Assembly (NCBI GenBank): GCA_963682175.1
Contig: OY821791.1
Coordinates: 25,223,826 to 25,287,825, forward strand
DNA: 64,000 nucleotides
DNA from: Triglochin maritima
Taxonomy: Eukaryota; Streptophyta; Magnoliopsida; Alismatales; Juncaginaceae
Reading direction: 5' to 3'
Made by a program: the position numbers and the translations under genes. Positions within the stretch are counted from its first letter, which is position 1, and every line of letters begins with the position of its first letter. The notes beneath the pieces were generated by a model. The model saw only the letters and a list, made by a program, of their open reading frames with translations, did not search any database and had not been told where the DNA came from. Positions 22,102 to 33,257 of the stretch are shown here, in pieces.

Positions 22102-23138
22102 GGTGCTCTGTCCAGACGTTGGTTTGGACGATTCGAGGGGTTTTTAATTTTTTGTTTCCAGTTTTCTTAGTTTCAGGGAACCATCAGATCAAGGGGAGTC
22201 TACTGGACAAATTTGAGGAATAGAGGACCTAAACGGACCGCCAATTGGCGGCCTGGTGAGGGTGTTTGGCTCTTAAATTTTTTCTGGTAGTTCATTCTGT
22301 AATTTGTGTTATCTGGGAGCCCTATTTTGCATGCTATGACTTCTCGTTTGCTCCCAGATCATTAATCACTCCCCCATTAATCAACTTGGCCCTAAAATCC
22401 AAAGCAAAAGACTAGACATTCTTACTTGTTTAGGTCACGCATCATGTATTGACTTAGGCATATAGTTGTCTTTTCTTTTAGCTTTATTTTCAGTTGTTGA
22501 GTGCTGGCGTGAGGTACGCAATTTCCTACACTCATTCATTCATCTCGTATGCTCATGCATTAGTTAGTAGGAATTGCATCAGGACAAGAGTGAGCGAGCG
22601 TTTGATTGGAGCGATTGATTGCTAGACTTAGGATCAAAACGCTACTAAGGAGGGGTTGTCCCATAAAAGAAAAGGTGGGGGATTTCATCACCCTTTCCTT
22701 GGCCCCTAAAATCACTCTTAATAAAGCCTTAACGAAAAGCAAGTAGACATTGGCCCTTGGATTGCGGGCGCACTAGGAGAGTAATCTAGTTGAGACCGTC
22801 ATGACCTGATTGGCGTTGCCTACCTTGTCGATAGTAGGAGATACTGGATCTCCGGATCTGGTATCACTTGCTGGGCATTGTGGTCCTCATTGTAGGGAGG
22901 TGAGACGTGTCGAGGCTAGTGACCTCGAAGTTAGGCGTCGTCTAGCCTAAGGACCCATTGCCTTACATTGTTTGAGTCGTGCTTGCTAGTTAGGCTTCTT
23001 CCTGATCCCTCTACCCACGCTAGCTCTAGGGATTCTTCCCTCCTCACCTGAGTCCTCTCCTCATCTATTCTCTACGTATAGTCCCCTCCTCTAGTACACC
23101 TTCTGTTGAGTGTTTGTTAGAGTCGAGTCGAGCATTTT
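22102..23138 (+). other. leader of A
   Basis: The leader carries the palindrome core CCGCCAATTGGCGG (22238-22251), identical to that in U3. The splice-donor-like GAG|GTACG is at 22511-22517. The AAGG/CCTT stem flanking GGGGGATTTCATCACCC is at 22672-22700. The block is shared with B, D and E. No gene is seen here. Confidence 0.75.
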
Positions 23139-24401
23139 ATGCGAGGCTGGGCTCATTTTGGTGAGAGCGCTCGACTTGAGAGAGTGCATTCTTCTGAGAT
23201 GGACGGTCTTGGTGATCGACCATCTCCGCCTCGTGCTCCTTTGGAGCAAGAGGCCGAGTCGTCTCATGGTGGCGAGGGAGACCGGGTTCCATACATGGAG
23301 TACCACGGTCCGCTCCCACCACCACATAGACCTCCTTCTCCTCCTCCTCTGTCTCGAGAGGAAGGGAGATTCGGTCAGGATTGAGTTCTTGGTGCACCAC
23401 CACCTTTAGCTCGACATGATAAACCGATGACTTTGTGGGAACGGACCCATCCTGTTCGGGCCGCGCAACCTTCTTGCATAGTTGTTCCCCCTGCTCGCGG
23501 GAACAACTATGAGTTGAAACCTCAATATGTGAGCATGCTTCCAACCTTTACTGCCAATAAGGAGGATCCATATATCTTTATACGCAAATTCGAGGAAGTA
23601 TGCTTCATGTTCAAGCTTCAACAGTTTGACGAGGATTCAGTCCGGTTGAGGATGATTTCTTTCGCATTGAAGGATAATGCGAAGAAATGGATGTATAGCC
23701 TCCCGACAAGCTTGATTCGGTCTTGGAATGACTTTGTGGCCGTCTTTCTGAAGAGATTTTTCCCTCAAAGGAAAACTCAACAGATACGGCACCAGATATA
23801 TCAAATGTATCAGACCGAGATCGAATCTTTTCATGGTTTCTTTGAGAGGTTCAATGACCTTCTCCAGCAATGCCCTCATCATGGACTTGAGCTATGGCAG
23901 CTATGCCAGATTGGTTATGAGGACATCAACTACAACACCCGCACATTGTTGGAGTTGATGTGTCAGGGTGACTTCCAAATGAAACCCATCGAGGAGGCAT
24001 GGGACACTTTTGAGTCTATGGCTGAGCGTACCCTCGAGTGGGACACCATGAGAGAGCCACCAGCCGCCAGGTCTTCTGGTCGAGCTAAATCATATCATGT
24101 TGAGTCGACTATCGCGTCTGAGGCGAAAATGGTTGCTCTCATGCGTAGGATAGAGAGTTTGGAGATGGACCGAGCTCCTGTAGCTCAGGTCGCTACTCCC
24201 GGGTGTACTAGGTGTGGACTGTCGGGACATGATGACTTGGAGTGCGCTTACGCTCCAAGGGATACTGAGCATGCAAATGCGATGTATCAACAAAGACCCC
24301 AAAACGACCCGTACAATCATTCCTACAACCCGGGATGGCGTAACCATCCTAACTTCTCTTGGGGGTCTAGTGGAGGCCACGGTCAGAGCTCGCACGCTCA
24401 A
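23139..24401 (+). pseudogene. gag of A, N-terminal part
   Basis: The in-frame start candidates are ATG at 23139 and 23199. A TGA at 23382-23384 (probably CGA to TGA) interrupts the frame, which is otherwise open to the B insertion. The capsid domain includes the segment DNAKKWMYSLPTSLIRSW. The zinc knuckle CTRCGLSGHDDLEC follows near 24208-24249. The gene resumes at 40505 after B, one base out of frame. Retrotransposon gag forms the virus-like particle. Confidence 0.87.
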
Positions 24402-25816
24402 TGATTGACATCATTTCATGCTCATATTTGTATCTTATATCCATTATCTTTCACCTAAATAATGCTATGTTACGAGTTTTATGTTTAGTTTTCAGGAATA
24501 AATAGGTTTGAAGAGATGAAGCATAAAAGGACCCAAAAGCTGGGAAAAAGGACTGAATTGTGAGACCTGTGGACCAAGATGCAAGGAAGAAGGACCTGAA
24601 TGCAAGACCGAAGGACCTAAGAGCAAAACAGAATACTCCTCACCATCATGGGGAGTATTTTGGCAATTCTATTCGGGTCGGAGCTCCAACATGCAAAATA
24701 GATGCATCAAATACCAACAAAGCCTTCCAGAAAAGCCCACAAGAAATTCCAGAGCGATCCGGACACTGTAGACCGCTAATTAGCGGTCCAAGACCGCTAA
24801 TTGGCGGTCACTTTTGGCCCAAATGCGCTCAAATTTCTCCTGGACTTGTATTAATGTTCGTTTAGGCTATTTTTGGTGTTTGTTTAGTCCCACATCGGGG
24901 GATTGTCCCGGTTTGCCTTTTTCCATGGCTATAAATAGAACTCTTCACCTTCCATTGTAATCACTCCATATTTTAAGTGGCTATTCTTCCTACTAGAAGT
25001 GAGGCCTTGAAGCACACACTAAAGTAGGAGGATGCTACTTTTAATGTGAGTCATTTTATCAATAAAGTTTTATGTTTCTTTCATTGTTTGTTTTATGCTT
25101 CTTTTATTGTTTGTGCATGTTTTAGTTTAATCGTCTTTTAATTCTAGCTTAGTTTTAATATGCTTTCTTTCCATAGTTTAATAAGTAGTGTAATGTTTAG
25201 TGAGTAGTTCCATCCCCTTTGTGGGGTGGAGTAGATGTACATACATGTATTAGAGAATGGGATGAATGCTTTAATTTCAATGTGTTGATTAAACATGAAT
25301 GTATGCTTGCTTGTTTAGGATAGAATTTACAACTTGATGAGTTTTGCCAAAATGATTAGACACCTCTCATGCTTGTTTAGGTTCTGAAATAAACACCTTG
25401 CATATGTAAATGTTAATCAACTAAGTTGGTGAATAGATTGATAGGTTTTGCCATAACATTTAGACACTTCCTATGCTTGATAAACACCACCTTCATGTGC
25501 TTAAAGAATGTATTTTACACCCACCTCTTTGCTTGTGTGCACTCACTCCACCCCTTAGGGGTTTTCCATTCCTGAAATTCCAGCACTTCTATTTTGTTCT
25601 TAGCTTAGTTTTTATTTGATCGTTTATTTCTTTGTTTCGCATTTCGTACTTCTTAGAGTAGTTTAGTGTAGGTTAGCATAAACATCTTTCTCCCCCTATT
25701 TTTTGCCACTTGATTTCTGATAAACAAGAGCCTGCTCACCTCCCTGAGGACGACCCGTACTTGCCACCGCTTCATCGCGGCCGTGCACTTGCGGTAGAAA
25801 TATAAAACGTTCAACA
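24402..25816 (+). repeat. 5' LTR of B
   Basis: The LTR runs from TGATTGACATC to CGTTCAACA. U3 holds the perfect palindrome GACCGCTAATTAGCGGTC (24771-24788) and a near copy (24792-24809). R/U5 differs from A-type LTRs, while the first 500 bp align. Confidence 0.95.
24887..24937 (+). promoter_or_regulatory. USE-like box plus TATA, B 5' LTR
   Basis: GTCCCACATCG (24887-24897) and TATAAATA (24930-24937) are 32 bases apart. The 3' LTR repeats this at 39570-39620. Confidence 0.65.
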
Positions 25817-25822
25817 AGTTTT

Positions 25823-25840
25823 TGGCGCCGTTGCCGGGGA
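25823..25840 (+). other. tRNA-Asp PBS of B
   Basis: An exact TGGCGCCGTTGCCGGGGA six bases after the LTR. Confidence 0.95.
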
Positions 25841-27059
25841 GGTGCCAGTCCAGACTCTTGTTTGGACGATTAGAGTGGATTTAATTTGTGTGTTGTAGTT
25901 TTTCTTTGTTTCAGGAGACTGGGAATAGCAAGTGGAGGCTACTGAAGAAATTTCCAGACGACCTGAGCACTTCAGACCGCCAATCAGCGGTCTTAGACCG
26001 CTAATCAGCGGTCTGGTGAGCTCTGTTCATCTTTTAATTTCTTGCTGTTGTTGCTCTAAATGATCTAGTTATCTGGGACTCAATTTGGCATGTTTTGACT
26101 TATAGTTCGTTCCCAGATCAATAATCAAACCTCCTTTAAGCAACTTGGACCCTAAAACTCAAAGCAAAAGATTAGGCATTCATTTTTGTTTAGGTCATGC
26201 ATCATGTATGTGACTTAGGCATTTAGATTGTTTTTTTATCTTAGCTTTATTTTCTGTTGCTGAGAGCTGGCGTGAGGTACGCACCTTCTACTCTCATTCA
26301 TGCATTTCATATGAACATGCATTAGTTAGTAGGAAGTGCATTGCAACAAGTGTGAGTTGAGCGTTGTTTGGAGAGTTGATTGCTAGATTTAGGACTCCAA
26401 AACGCTACTAAGGAGGGGTTGTCCCGTAAAAGATAAGGTGGGGGATTTCATCACCCTTTCCTTCGCCCCAAAAACCACACTAATCAAGAGCCTAATTTTA
26501 AAATCAAGTAGACATTGGCCCTAAGGATCTTGGACGCATTAGGAGAGTGATTCGGTCCCGACCGTCATGACCTGATCGGCGTTGCCCACTTTGTCGATAG
26601 TAGGAGAGACGAGATCCCCGGATCTTGGCTCACTTGCTGGGCTTTGTGGTCCTCGTTGTAGGGAGGTGAGGCGTGTTGAGGCCGTGTGACCTCGCAGTTA
26701 GGCGTCGTCTAGCTGTAAGGACCTATAACGACCTTAGGATTGTTTGAGCCTTGTTTGCTTGTGTGCTTCTACCTGTACCCATCCGCCGTAGCCTAAGGAC
26801 TTCTTCCCTTCTCTCCTGAGTCATTCTTTCTCTCCTGTGTTCCCTCGTCTTCTCTTCTACGTACATTCTTCATTTGAAAAAAAAAGAAAAAAAAAGAAAA
26901 GAAAAAAAAAAAGAGTTGTGGTTTGTGTGTGCACCTTTGTGCATGCTTTCGTGGACACGAGACGAGAGTGGTCGTTTGACGAGGAGCGTTGTCAATCCGG
27001 CTTGGGTCATCGATTTCTCGACACCTTCCTCCTCTCGTGTCGCACGTAGTTCGGGTCCA
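25841..27059 (+). other. leader of B
   Basis: The paired dyads AGACCGC-CAATCA-GCGGTCT (25974-25993) and AGACCGC-TAATCA-GCGGTCT (25995-26014) lie 130 bp after the PBS. The splice-donor-like GAG|GTACG is at 26274-26281. The conserved GGGGGATTTCAT stem follows near 26435. An A-rich tract occupies 26875-26912. No gene is seen. Confidence 0.75.
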
Positions 27060-27899
27060 ATGGCTGCTAATTTCCGTGAGGAGGAGCAGTTGCTGGACCC
27101 ACCTATTCGACCAGTGCTTCCAGTTGTCGTTCCCATACCTCTACGTGATCGATGCTACCCGAGCCGTACAGCTCTACCCTCATGCATCGTATTGCCAGAG
27201 GCTAATGGGAACCATTTTGAGGTTAAGCCTCAGTTTATCTCCATGCTCCCTCATTTCACTGGGAAAGGTGACCCCTATATCTTTCTCAGGGAATTTGAGG
27301 AGGTCTGTGCTATGTTCAAGCTGCAACAACTTAGCACAGACTCCATCCATCTTAGGCTCGTTCCTTTTGCACTAAAGGATGACGCCAAGAAGTGGTTGTA
27401 CAGCAACCAGGCGAATTCGTTTAGGACTTGGGATGAGTTTCAATCTGCATTCCTCAAGAAGTACTTTCCTAATCATCGGACTCAAAAATTGAGGAACGAA
27501 ATCAATTCGTTCTATCAACATGAGACCGAACCATTTCATGCATATCTTGAGAGGTTCAAAGAGCTACTATCCTCGTGCCCTCACCATGGCATTGAGTTGT
27601 GGCGTCTTTGTCAGATTGTGTATGAGGGTCTTCACATCCCGTCCAGAACGCTCCTTGAGTCCATGTGTCAAGGAGAGTTCTTGGGAAAGGATGAAAGGGA
27701 GGCATGGGCCTTCCTAGAAGACGTCGCTGAGAAAACCATGCAGTGGGAGAGTGTGAGGGAACCACCTGCATCATCTAGTATAGGAGTGAGGATCGCGAAT
27801 GCAAACTCAACTAGATCGGGTTCCGCATTTGCTATCGATACCACTACGGCCACCGAGGCACCGCATGACGGTCTTAATGCGCCGTATGGATTCGATTGA
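27060..27899 (+). pseudogene. gag of B
   Basis: The first in-frame ATG is at 27060 (MAANFREEEQLLDPP). The retrotransposon gag capsid domain includes LKDDAKKWLYSNQANSFRTW, FLKKYFPNHRTQ and LSSCPHHGIELWRLCQIVYE. The frame then ends in a spurious tail. Compared with D it has one extra base near 27862; the true frame continues in the next ORF. Except for this shift the gene is intact. Confidence 0.88.
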
Positions 27900-29965
27900 G
27901 CTCCAAAACCAACAAAGTGCACCTCACATGTCCACATCTGGTCCAGTTCCTTGTCATTCATGTGGTAGGATAGGTCATGTAGAAAGCGAGTGTGAGTCCA
28001 TTCCTCCTGAGATGGAGCGTGTCAACGCCGTCTATGATAGAGCCAGGAATGACCCATACTCATCATCTTATAATCCTGGATGGAGGAACCACCCCAATTT
28101 TTCATGGAACCAAACTAATGCCCCGGGTGGTCCTTCAAACTCCTCTAGACCACCTTACCAATCACACCAACCTCCCATGCAGGCGCATTCCTATCAGCCA
28201 CCCCAAGCACAAACGATCAATCAATCGGGTTTCCCAAATTCCAATAATATGGAAACCCGATTCAATTCGCTTGAGACCTTGACTCGTGGACTTGAAAACT
28301 CAATGAAAAATTTTATGTCTACCACAAGTCAAGTTCTCACTTCAAATCAGCAGACCATAAAATCTTTAGAGCTTCAGATGGGCCAATTGACTCAGTCTGT
28401 CCATGAAAGAGAGAGATGGTCTTTTCCTAGCCAGCCTGAGGGTAACCCCCGTGTGTACCAGCAACAACACATGCAAAATGAGAATGTGGTTCCTCGGGGG
28501 AGGCAAGTGAACCATGTGGAGGAACCTGTTCACCATGTCAATTCCATTGTGACCTTAAGGAATGGAAAACAGGTTGACAATCACGTTTCCTTGCCACACC
28601 CACCACCATCTATGCAGCCCCTCAGTGGGAATGGTGGTGAAGAAGAAGCTGAGGGTGAGGGTAATACACCAAAGCTTTCTTCTCAGGCACAGCAGAAAAC
28701 CTACCTGCCAAAAGCTCCTTATCCAAGTAGGTTAAACAAAAAGCAGAGTGACAACATGGACAAGATATTAGAGGTATTTAAGCAAGTGAAGGTTAACATC
28801 CCCTTGTTGGATGTCATCCAACAAATACCTCAATATGCCAAAGTGTTGAGGGATCTCTGCACAACCAAGAGGAAGACCAATGTTCCTAAGAAAGCATTCT
28901 TGGCTGCAAATATCAGCTCACTTTTGTCCAATCCTACCTACACAAAATACAAGGACCCGGGGTGTCCTACTATTCAGTGTACGATAGGGGACACTAGATT
29001 GAGCAATGTTTTGCTTGATTTAGGATCAGCGGTCAACCTCCTCCCATTCTCTGTTTATCAACAGTTGAACTTGGGAGAATTGAAACCAACTAAGATCACC
29101 CTCCAACTGGCGGATAGATCCATTCGTATTCCCATGGGGATTATCGAGGACGTGCTTATCAAAGTTGGAGATTTTATATTTCCAGTCGATTTTGTTGTCC
29201 TCGATACCAATCCTGTTGCGAACACCCACTCTCAAATACCTTTGATTTTGGGTAGACCATTTCTGGCAACCTCCAATGCCTTGATTAATTGTAGAAATGG
29301 TCTCATGAAGCTCTCATTCGGTAACATGAGTGCCGAGTTTCATGTGTTCAACTCTGGTAGGCAACAGGAACCCATGGATGAACCTTTAAATCTCAATCTC
29401 ATCCGCCAATTGGAGAAAGCACCACAAAATCAACGAACACCTCTAACACCAATGCAACCCGTTGAGAATGTTTGTAGGCTCAGCGAAGACTCATTGCCTG
29501 TCTTTGCAATGCAACAGAGTGAGCTGGCCTCAAACATGAATGTCCAAAGGGAGTGTTCGTTGCATGATTCAGTTGAGAGTACTAGTGAGAGTGAGACACC
29601 TCACCATATGCCTATACCAGAAGGTGTCTCTACCTCATGTCCCATGGCCATTGAGCCATTGGAGCTTCATATTGACTCCAACAAGGACCCACCTATGACC
29701 GAGCTGATGCTTGATGATCTAAATGATGGTGGGAGGTCCTTGTTGGATGACTTGGGGAGAAGCCCCATTCTTAGTGATGCAAGCATGTTGCATCCATCGA
29801 ATGAGCCTGAGGAACTCATTCCGATGCACCCGCCTATTGGTTGGAGGGTTTTCTTCGATGAGCAATTAAACCCTAGTGAGGCAACACAACTTCATTCTTT
29901 GTTGCCCACACCCAACCAATATCATGAGGGGTTCGAGCCTTTCAGTTTTGACCTTTCACCCCTCA
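27799..29965 (+). pseudogene. B nucleocapsid, aspartic protease and C-terminal tail
   Basis: The zinc knuckle CHSCGRIGHVESEC is at residues 52-65 of this ORF. A coiled linker QLTQSVHERERW follows. The retropepsin has D407-L-G in place of the usual D-T/S-G and ends with ILGRPFLATSNALINCRNG. An acidic tail then runs into the C insertion. Past C the same frame continues from 37373 to a stop at 37456-37458. No RT motif occurs anywhere. It would process Gag. Confidence 0.88.
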
Positions 29966-31163
29966 TGATGCATTGCATACATTGCATCATATGTCTTTCA
30001 TTTAGATTACTTTTATATCAATAAATGCTACTAAGGTATGTGTTTAGTCTTATTTACATAATACAGGGACCTGAATGCAAATTACCCACATCCCGAGCAT
30101 AAACGCGTACAAAAGACTCGTTTCTATCATAAAGACCAAGTTCAAGTTTATCGGGTTTCAAATGGAAATGTATCCAAGCATAAAAGCATTCAAGACCTAA
30201 TTACGAAAAGAACAAGGACTTAAGCACAAAAGTAGCCGGGGACTTAATTGCAAAAAGTCAATGACCTAATTGCAAATCACGAGTAGCTTTTATTATTATG
30301 GAGAAAATATAAAGAAAAATCAATGTGGATCTCCAAATATATGAAGAAATTAATTCGGATCTCCAAAGATATGCAAGAATCAATCCAGACGCGCAAATGA
30401 CATTGAAATCATACCATAAACACACAGGAAAAATCCGGGTCGATTCGGAGCCAAAAAGGTGGCGATTCCGCCGCACCTCAAGAGCAAATTGCGGCGAATC
30501 CGCCGCACCAAATTAGATTAATGCTCTAAAAATTTTACCGGTTGCGTGTTGACGCGTGTACTTTCTTATTTCATGCTTAGGTCCCTTGTATCGGCTATAA
30601 ATAGCCCCGAGAACGATGTTGTGAGGAGTTCTTCCTTTTGTTCCATAATTTAGCAATAAAATTCTGTTTCTTTTATTTTGTCTTTTTAGTTTTCTTTTGT
30701 AATCCCTCTAGGACCCCTTCTTCCTCCCTCTATGAGTTTCTAACTCTTTCCAAAGGGTGGGGGTGACGGATTTAGGGTGATGAGAAGAGAAAAAAGTTAT
30801 TATTTTAATTTCGTATTAGTATGTTTTGATTACTTGAGTTTATGTTAAATCATTTATCATGTAATGCTTTATAACTAATGTGATTTATTATAAGTTTCAG
30901 AATTCTCTAATCTAAACCTTAAATTTAAACCTCCACCCAACGGAATTCACCATCTTTGTTCTTGTTTTAGTTTTAATTGTTCTTCCTTCTTGCTTTAGAT
31001 AATTAAAATCCAAAAATCTCAAAACCCAATTATTTCTTCTCTCCTTCTTCTCCTTAATCGAAAATCACGAAAATAACAAATCTCTCCCTCCTTGTGTTCG
31101 ACCCGTATTTGCCACGTCTTCATTGACACCGTGCACTTGCGGTAATAAATTTAATTCTCATCA
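29966..31163 (+). repeat. 5' LTR of C
   Basis: The LTR runs from TGATGCATTGC to TAATTCTCATCA. U3 has paired GC-rich dyads (30459-30476 and TGCGGCG-AATC-CGCCGCA at 30490-30507) and repeated GGACYTAATTGCAAA motifs. TATAAATA is at 30596-30603. No USE box is present. Confidence 0.96.
30596..30603 (+). promoter_or_regulatory. TATA box of C LTR
   Basis: TATAAATA in the context CGGCTATAAATAGCC. The 3' LTR copy is at 36800-36807. Unlike A and B, the upstream sequence (GGTCCCTTGTATCGG) does not match the USE. Confidence 0.7.
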
Positions 31164-31169
31164 AGTTTT

Positions 31170-31187
31170 TGGCGCCGTTGCCGGGGA
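31170..31187 (+). other. tRNA-Asp PBS of C
   Basis: An exact TGGCGCCGTTGCCGGGGA six bases after the LTR. Confidence 0.95.
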
Positions 31188-32616
31188 GGCGACGCAGATT
31201 TTGTTGTTTTTGTATTTCGATTTTATCCTGTTTATCTTGTGCGCGATCTAAGTATTTGGATTTGTGTTTCAGGAGACAACAGAGTGCACGGCGAAATCCG
31301 AGCACCATTTGAGCTAAACGAGCGGCGAAATCGCCGCACCTGAAGAACAACTTGCGGCGAATCCGCCGCACACTTGGAGCTTCTGGGCTTCAACTTTTTC
31401 TGGGACACGACTCATCTCTGGGTGGACGCGTAAAGCTACTGAAATTTCGAGAGCGGGCGGCGAACCCGACTGAGCATTGCGTAGGTAACCTTCGTTGCCT
31501 TTTTCCTCGTAATTTCTAGTTTCAGAAAATTTCCTTTTATTAGAATTGCACGTGTTAAGCTTAAATTCCATAATTGGCAATATTTCAACTCTGACCTAAA
31601 ATTCGCAAAATTAGAAAGACCTTAGTGCATGCATCATATAATGTTTTGTTTGCATTATTCTTGCTAAATTCTTGCAAATCAATTTCTGTTGAAGAGTGCT
31701 GGAGGCAAGGTACGTATCGCGGTTTTTAACGATTGCATTTAAGCATATAATTTAATTTGCATACAACCTTGCAATTGCCCCATTAAAAAGACCATTGTTT
31801 GACTATCTTTGTTAGATCTAAGTTAAACTATCTTAAGGGCAACTCCGTAGGAAAAGATACGGTGGGGATTTCATCACCCTTCCGTGGCCCACAAATCACA
31901 ATCCTAAAGTGTCACCCAAGCCTTAAAATTTAAAATCAATTAGACATTGGCCCCTAAGGACTCGGACTCAATTAAGGAGAAGAATTGGTTTGACTTGCTA
32001 TGACCTGAAGCTGATCGAATTCAATTTGGTGTCTAGGAAGTGTTTTTGTGTTGACGAAAGTCTTCCAAGCGAAGTGGTTGTCTAATTGGCACCGACTCTG
32101 TCGGAAGCGCCCCCACTAGCTATACACTACCTGGCCAATTTGGTTTGATTAGTGAGGGAGGTGAATCAAGCGAATCAATTCGACTCAACCAGTTAGGAGT
32201 CGTCTAGATTTAAGTGACACTAGGTCTAGGATTGTTTGAACCGTGCTTTCTTAGGAAATTTCTGACCAACCCTCTTTTCTATCTTTAGAGTTAAGTTTCC
32301 TTTCTCATCTGAGTCTTCTTTCTCTTCTCACCTAAATTCTCTAGATTAGGATTCCTTTCTCATCTTGCCCCATTCTATTGTTTGTTTCCCTTTTGAAAAA
32401 AAAACATAAAAAAAACGAAAATTAAAAAAAAAATTGTAATTAATTCTTGAAATTAAATTTGGAATTTAAATTTCGAATTTGAATTCAAAAATTGATTCAA
32501 CCCGGTGCACTCAGATTTGGATTCGGGACTTGAGTAATCGACTCTCACGAGTTCATCTAGATTCCAGTCTGGAACTTAACCCCAATCCACCTGTTGCACC
32601 ACCTCACCCGGATCCA
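31188..32616 (+). other. leader of C
   Basis: The paired dyads GCGGCGA-AA-TCGCCGC (31322-31337) and TGCGGCG-AATC-CGCCGCA (31353-31370) lie 135 bp after the PBS. The second is identical to the U3 dyad at 30490-30507. A strong splice-donor-like AAG|GTACGTAT is at 31707-31717. The ACGG/CCGT stem around GGGGATTTCATCACCC is at 31859-31885. An A-rich tract lies at 32395-32435. No gene is seen. Confidence 0.78.
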
Positions 32617-33246
32617 ATGGGTGAGAACGTAGTGGACCCGCCTGTTGCACAACCTATAACTCTGAGGGATCGATGCTATCCAGCGATGGCTGCTCAGCCA
32701 TCGTGCATCGTTATGCCCACCATACTGGGTCGCGACTTCGAACTTAAGGCACAATACATGAGTATGTTGCCTAAGTTCACCTCTAGGGAAGATCCATATC
32801 TCTTCCTTAGAGAATTTGAGGAAATCTGCTCTCTTATGCAATACCAGCATATCCCTGAAGAGGCAGTGCGTCTGAAATTTGTGCCTCTGGCACTAAAAGA
32901 CGACGCTAAGAAATGGCTATATAGTCTAGCCGAAAGATCTATTAGGAGTTGGGCTGAGTTTGTTCAAGTATTCCTGAAAAAATATTTTCCCAACCATAAG
33001 ACTATGAGGATTAGGAATGAAATTGTTGCATTCGTTCAGTCTGAGAGCGAGCCGTTCTATTCCTATCTAGAAAGATTTAAGAGTGTACTGACCCAATGCC
33101 CTCATCATGGAATTCCAAGATGGCAATTATGCCAAATTATTTATGAGGGATTGACACCCACATCTAGAGTTATGGTAGAATCCGTAAGCCAAGGGAATTT
33201 TATGTCAAAAATGAAAATGATGCCTGGACTTTTCTCGAGGAATTAG
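32617..33246 (+). pseudogene. gag of C
   Basis: ATG at 32617 starts MGENVVDPPVAQPI, parallel to B. The capsid domain includes LKDDAKKWLYSLAERSIRSW and CPHHGIPRWQLCQIIYEG. A five-A run (33207-33211), where family alignment expects six, shifts the frame; the last residues of this ORF are spurious. In an element this young the slip could be a recent mutation or an assembly error. Confidence 0.87.
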
Positions 33247-33257
33247 CTGAAAATAGT

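Noticed and set aside
30258..30516. short ORFs inside the C LTR, repeated at 36462-36720
   Set aside because: They repeat only because the two LTRs are identical, and they read through the U3 dyads; no sign of coding constraint.
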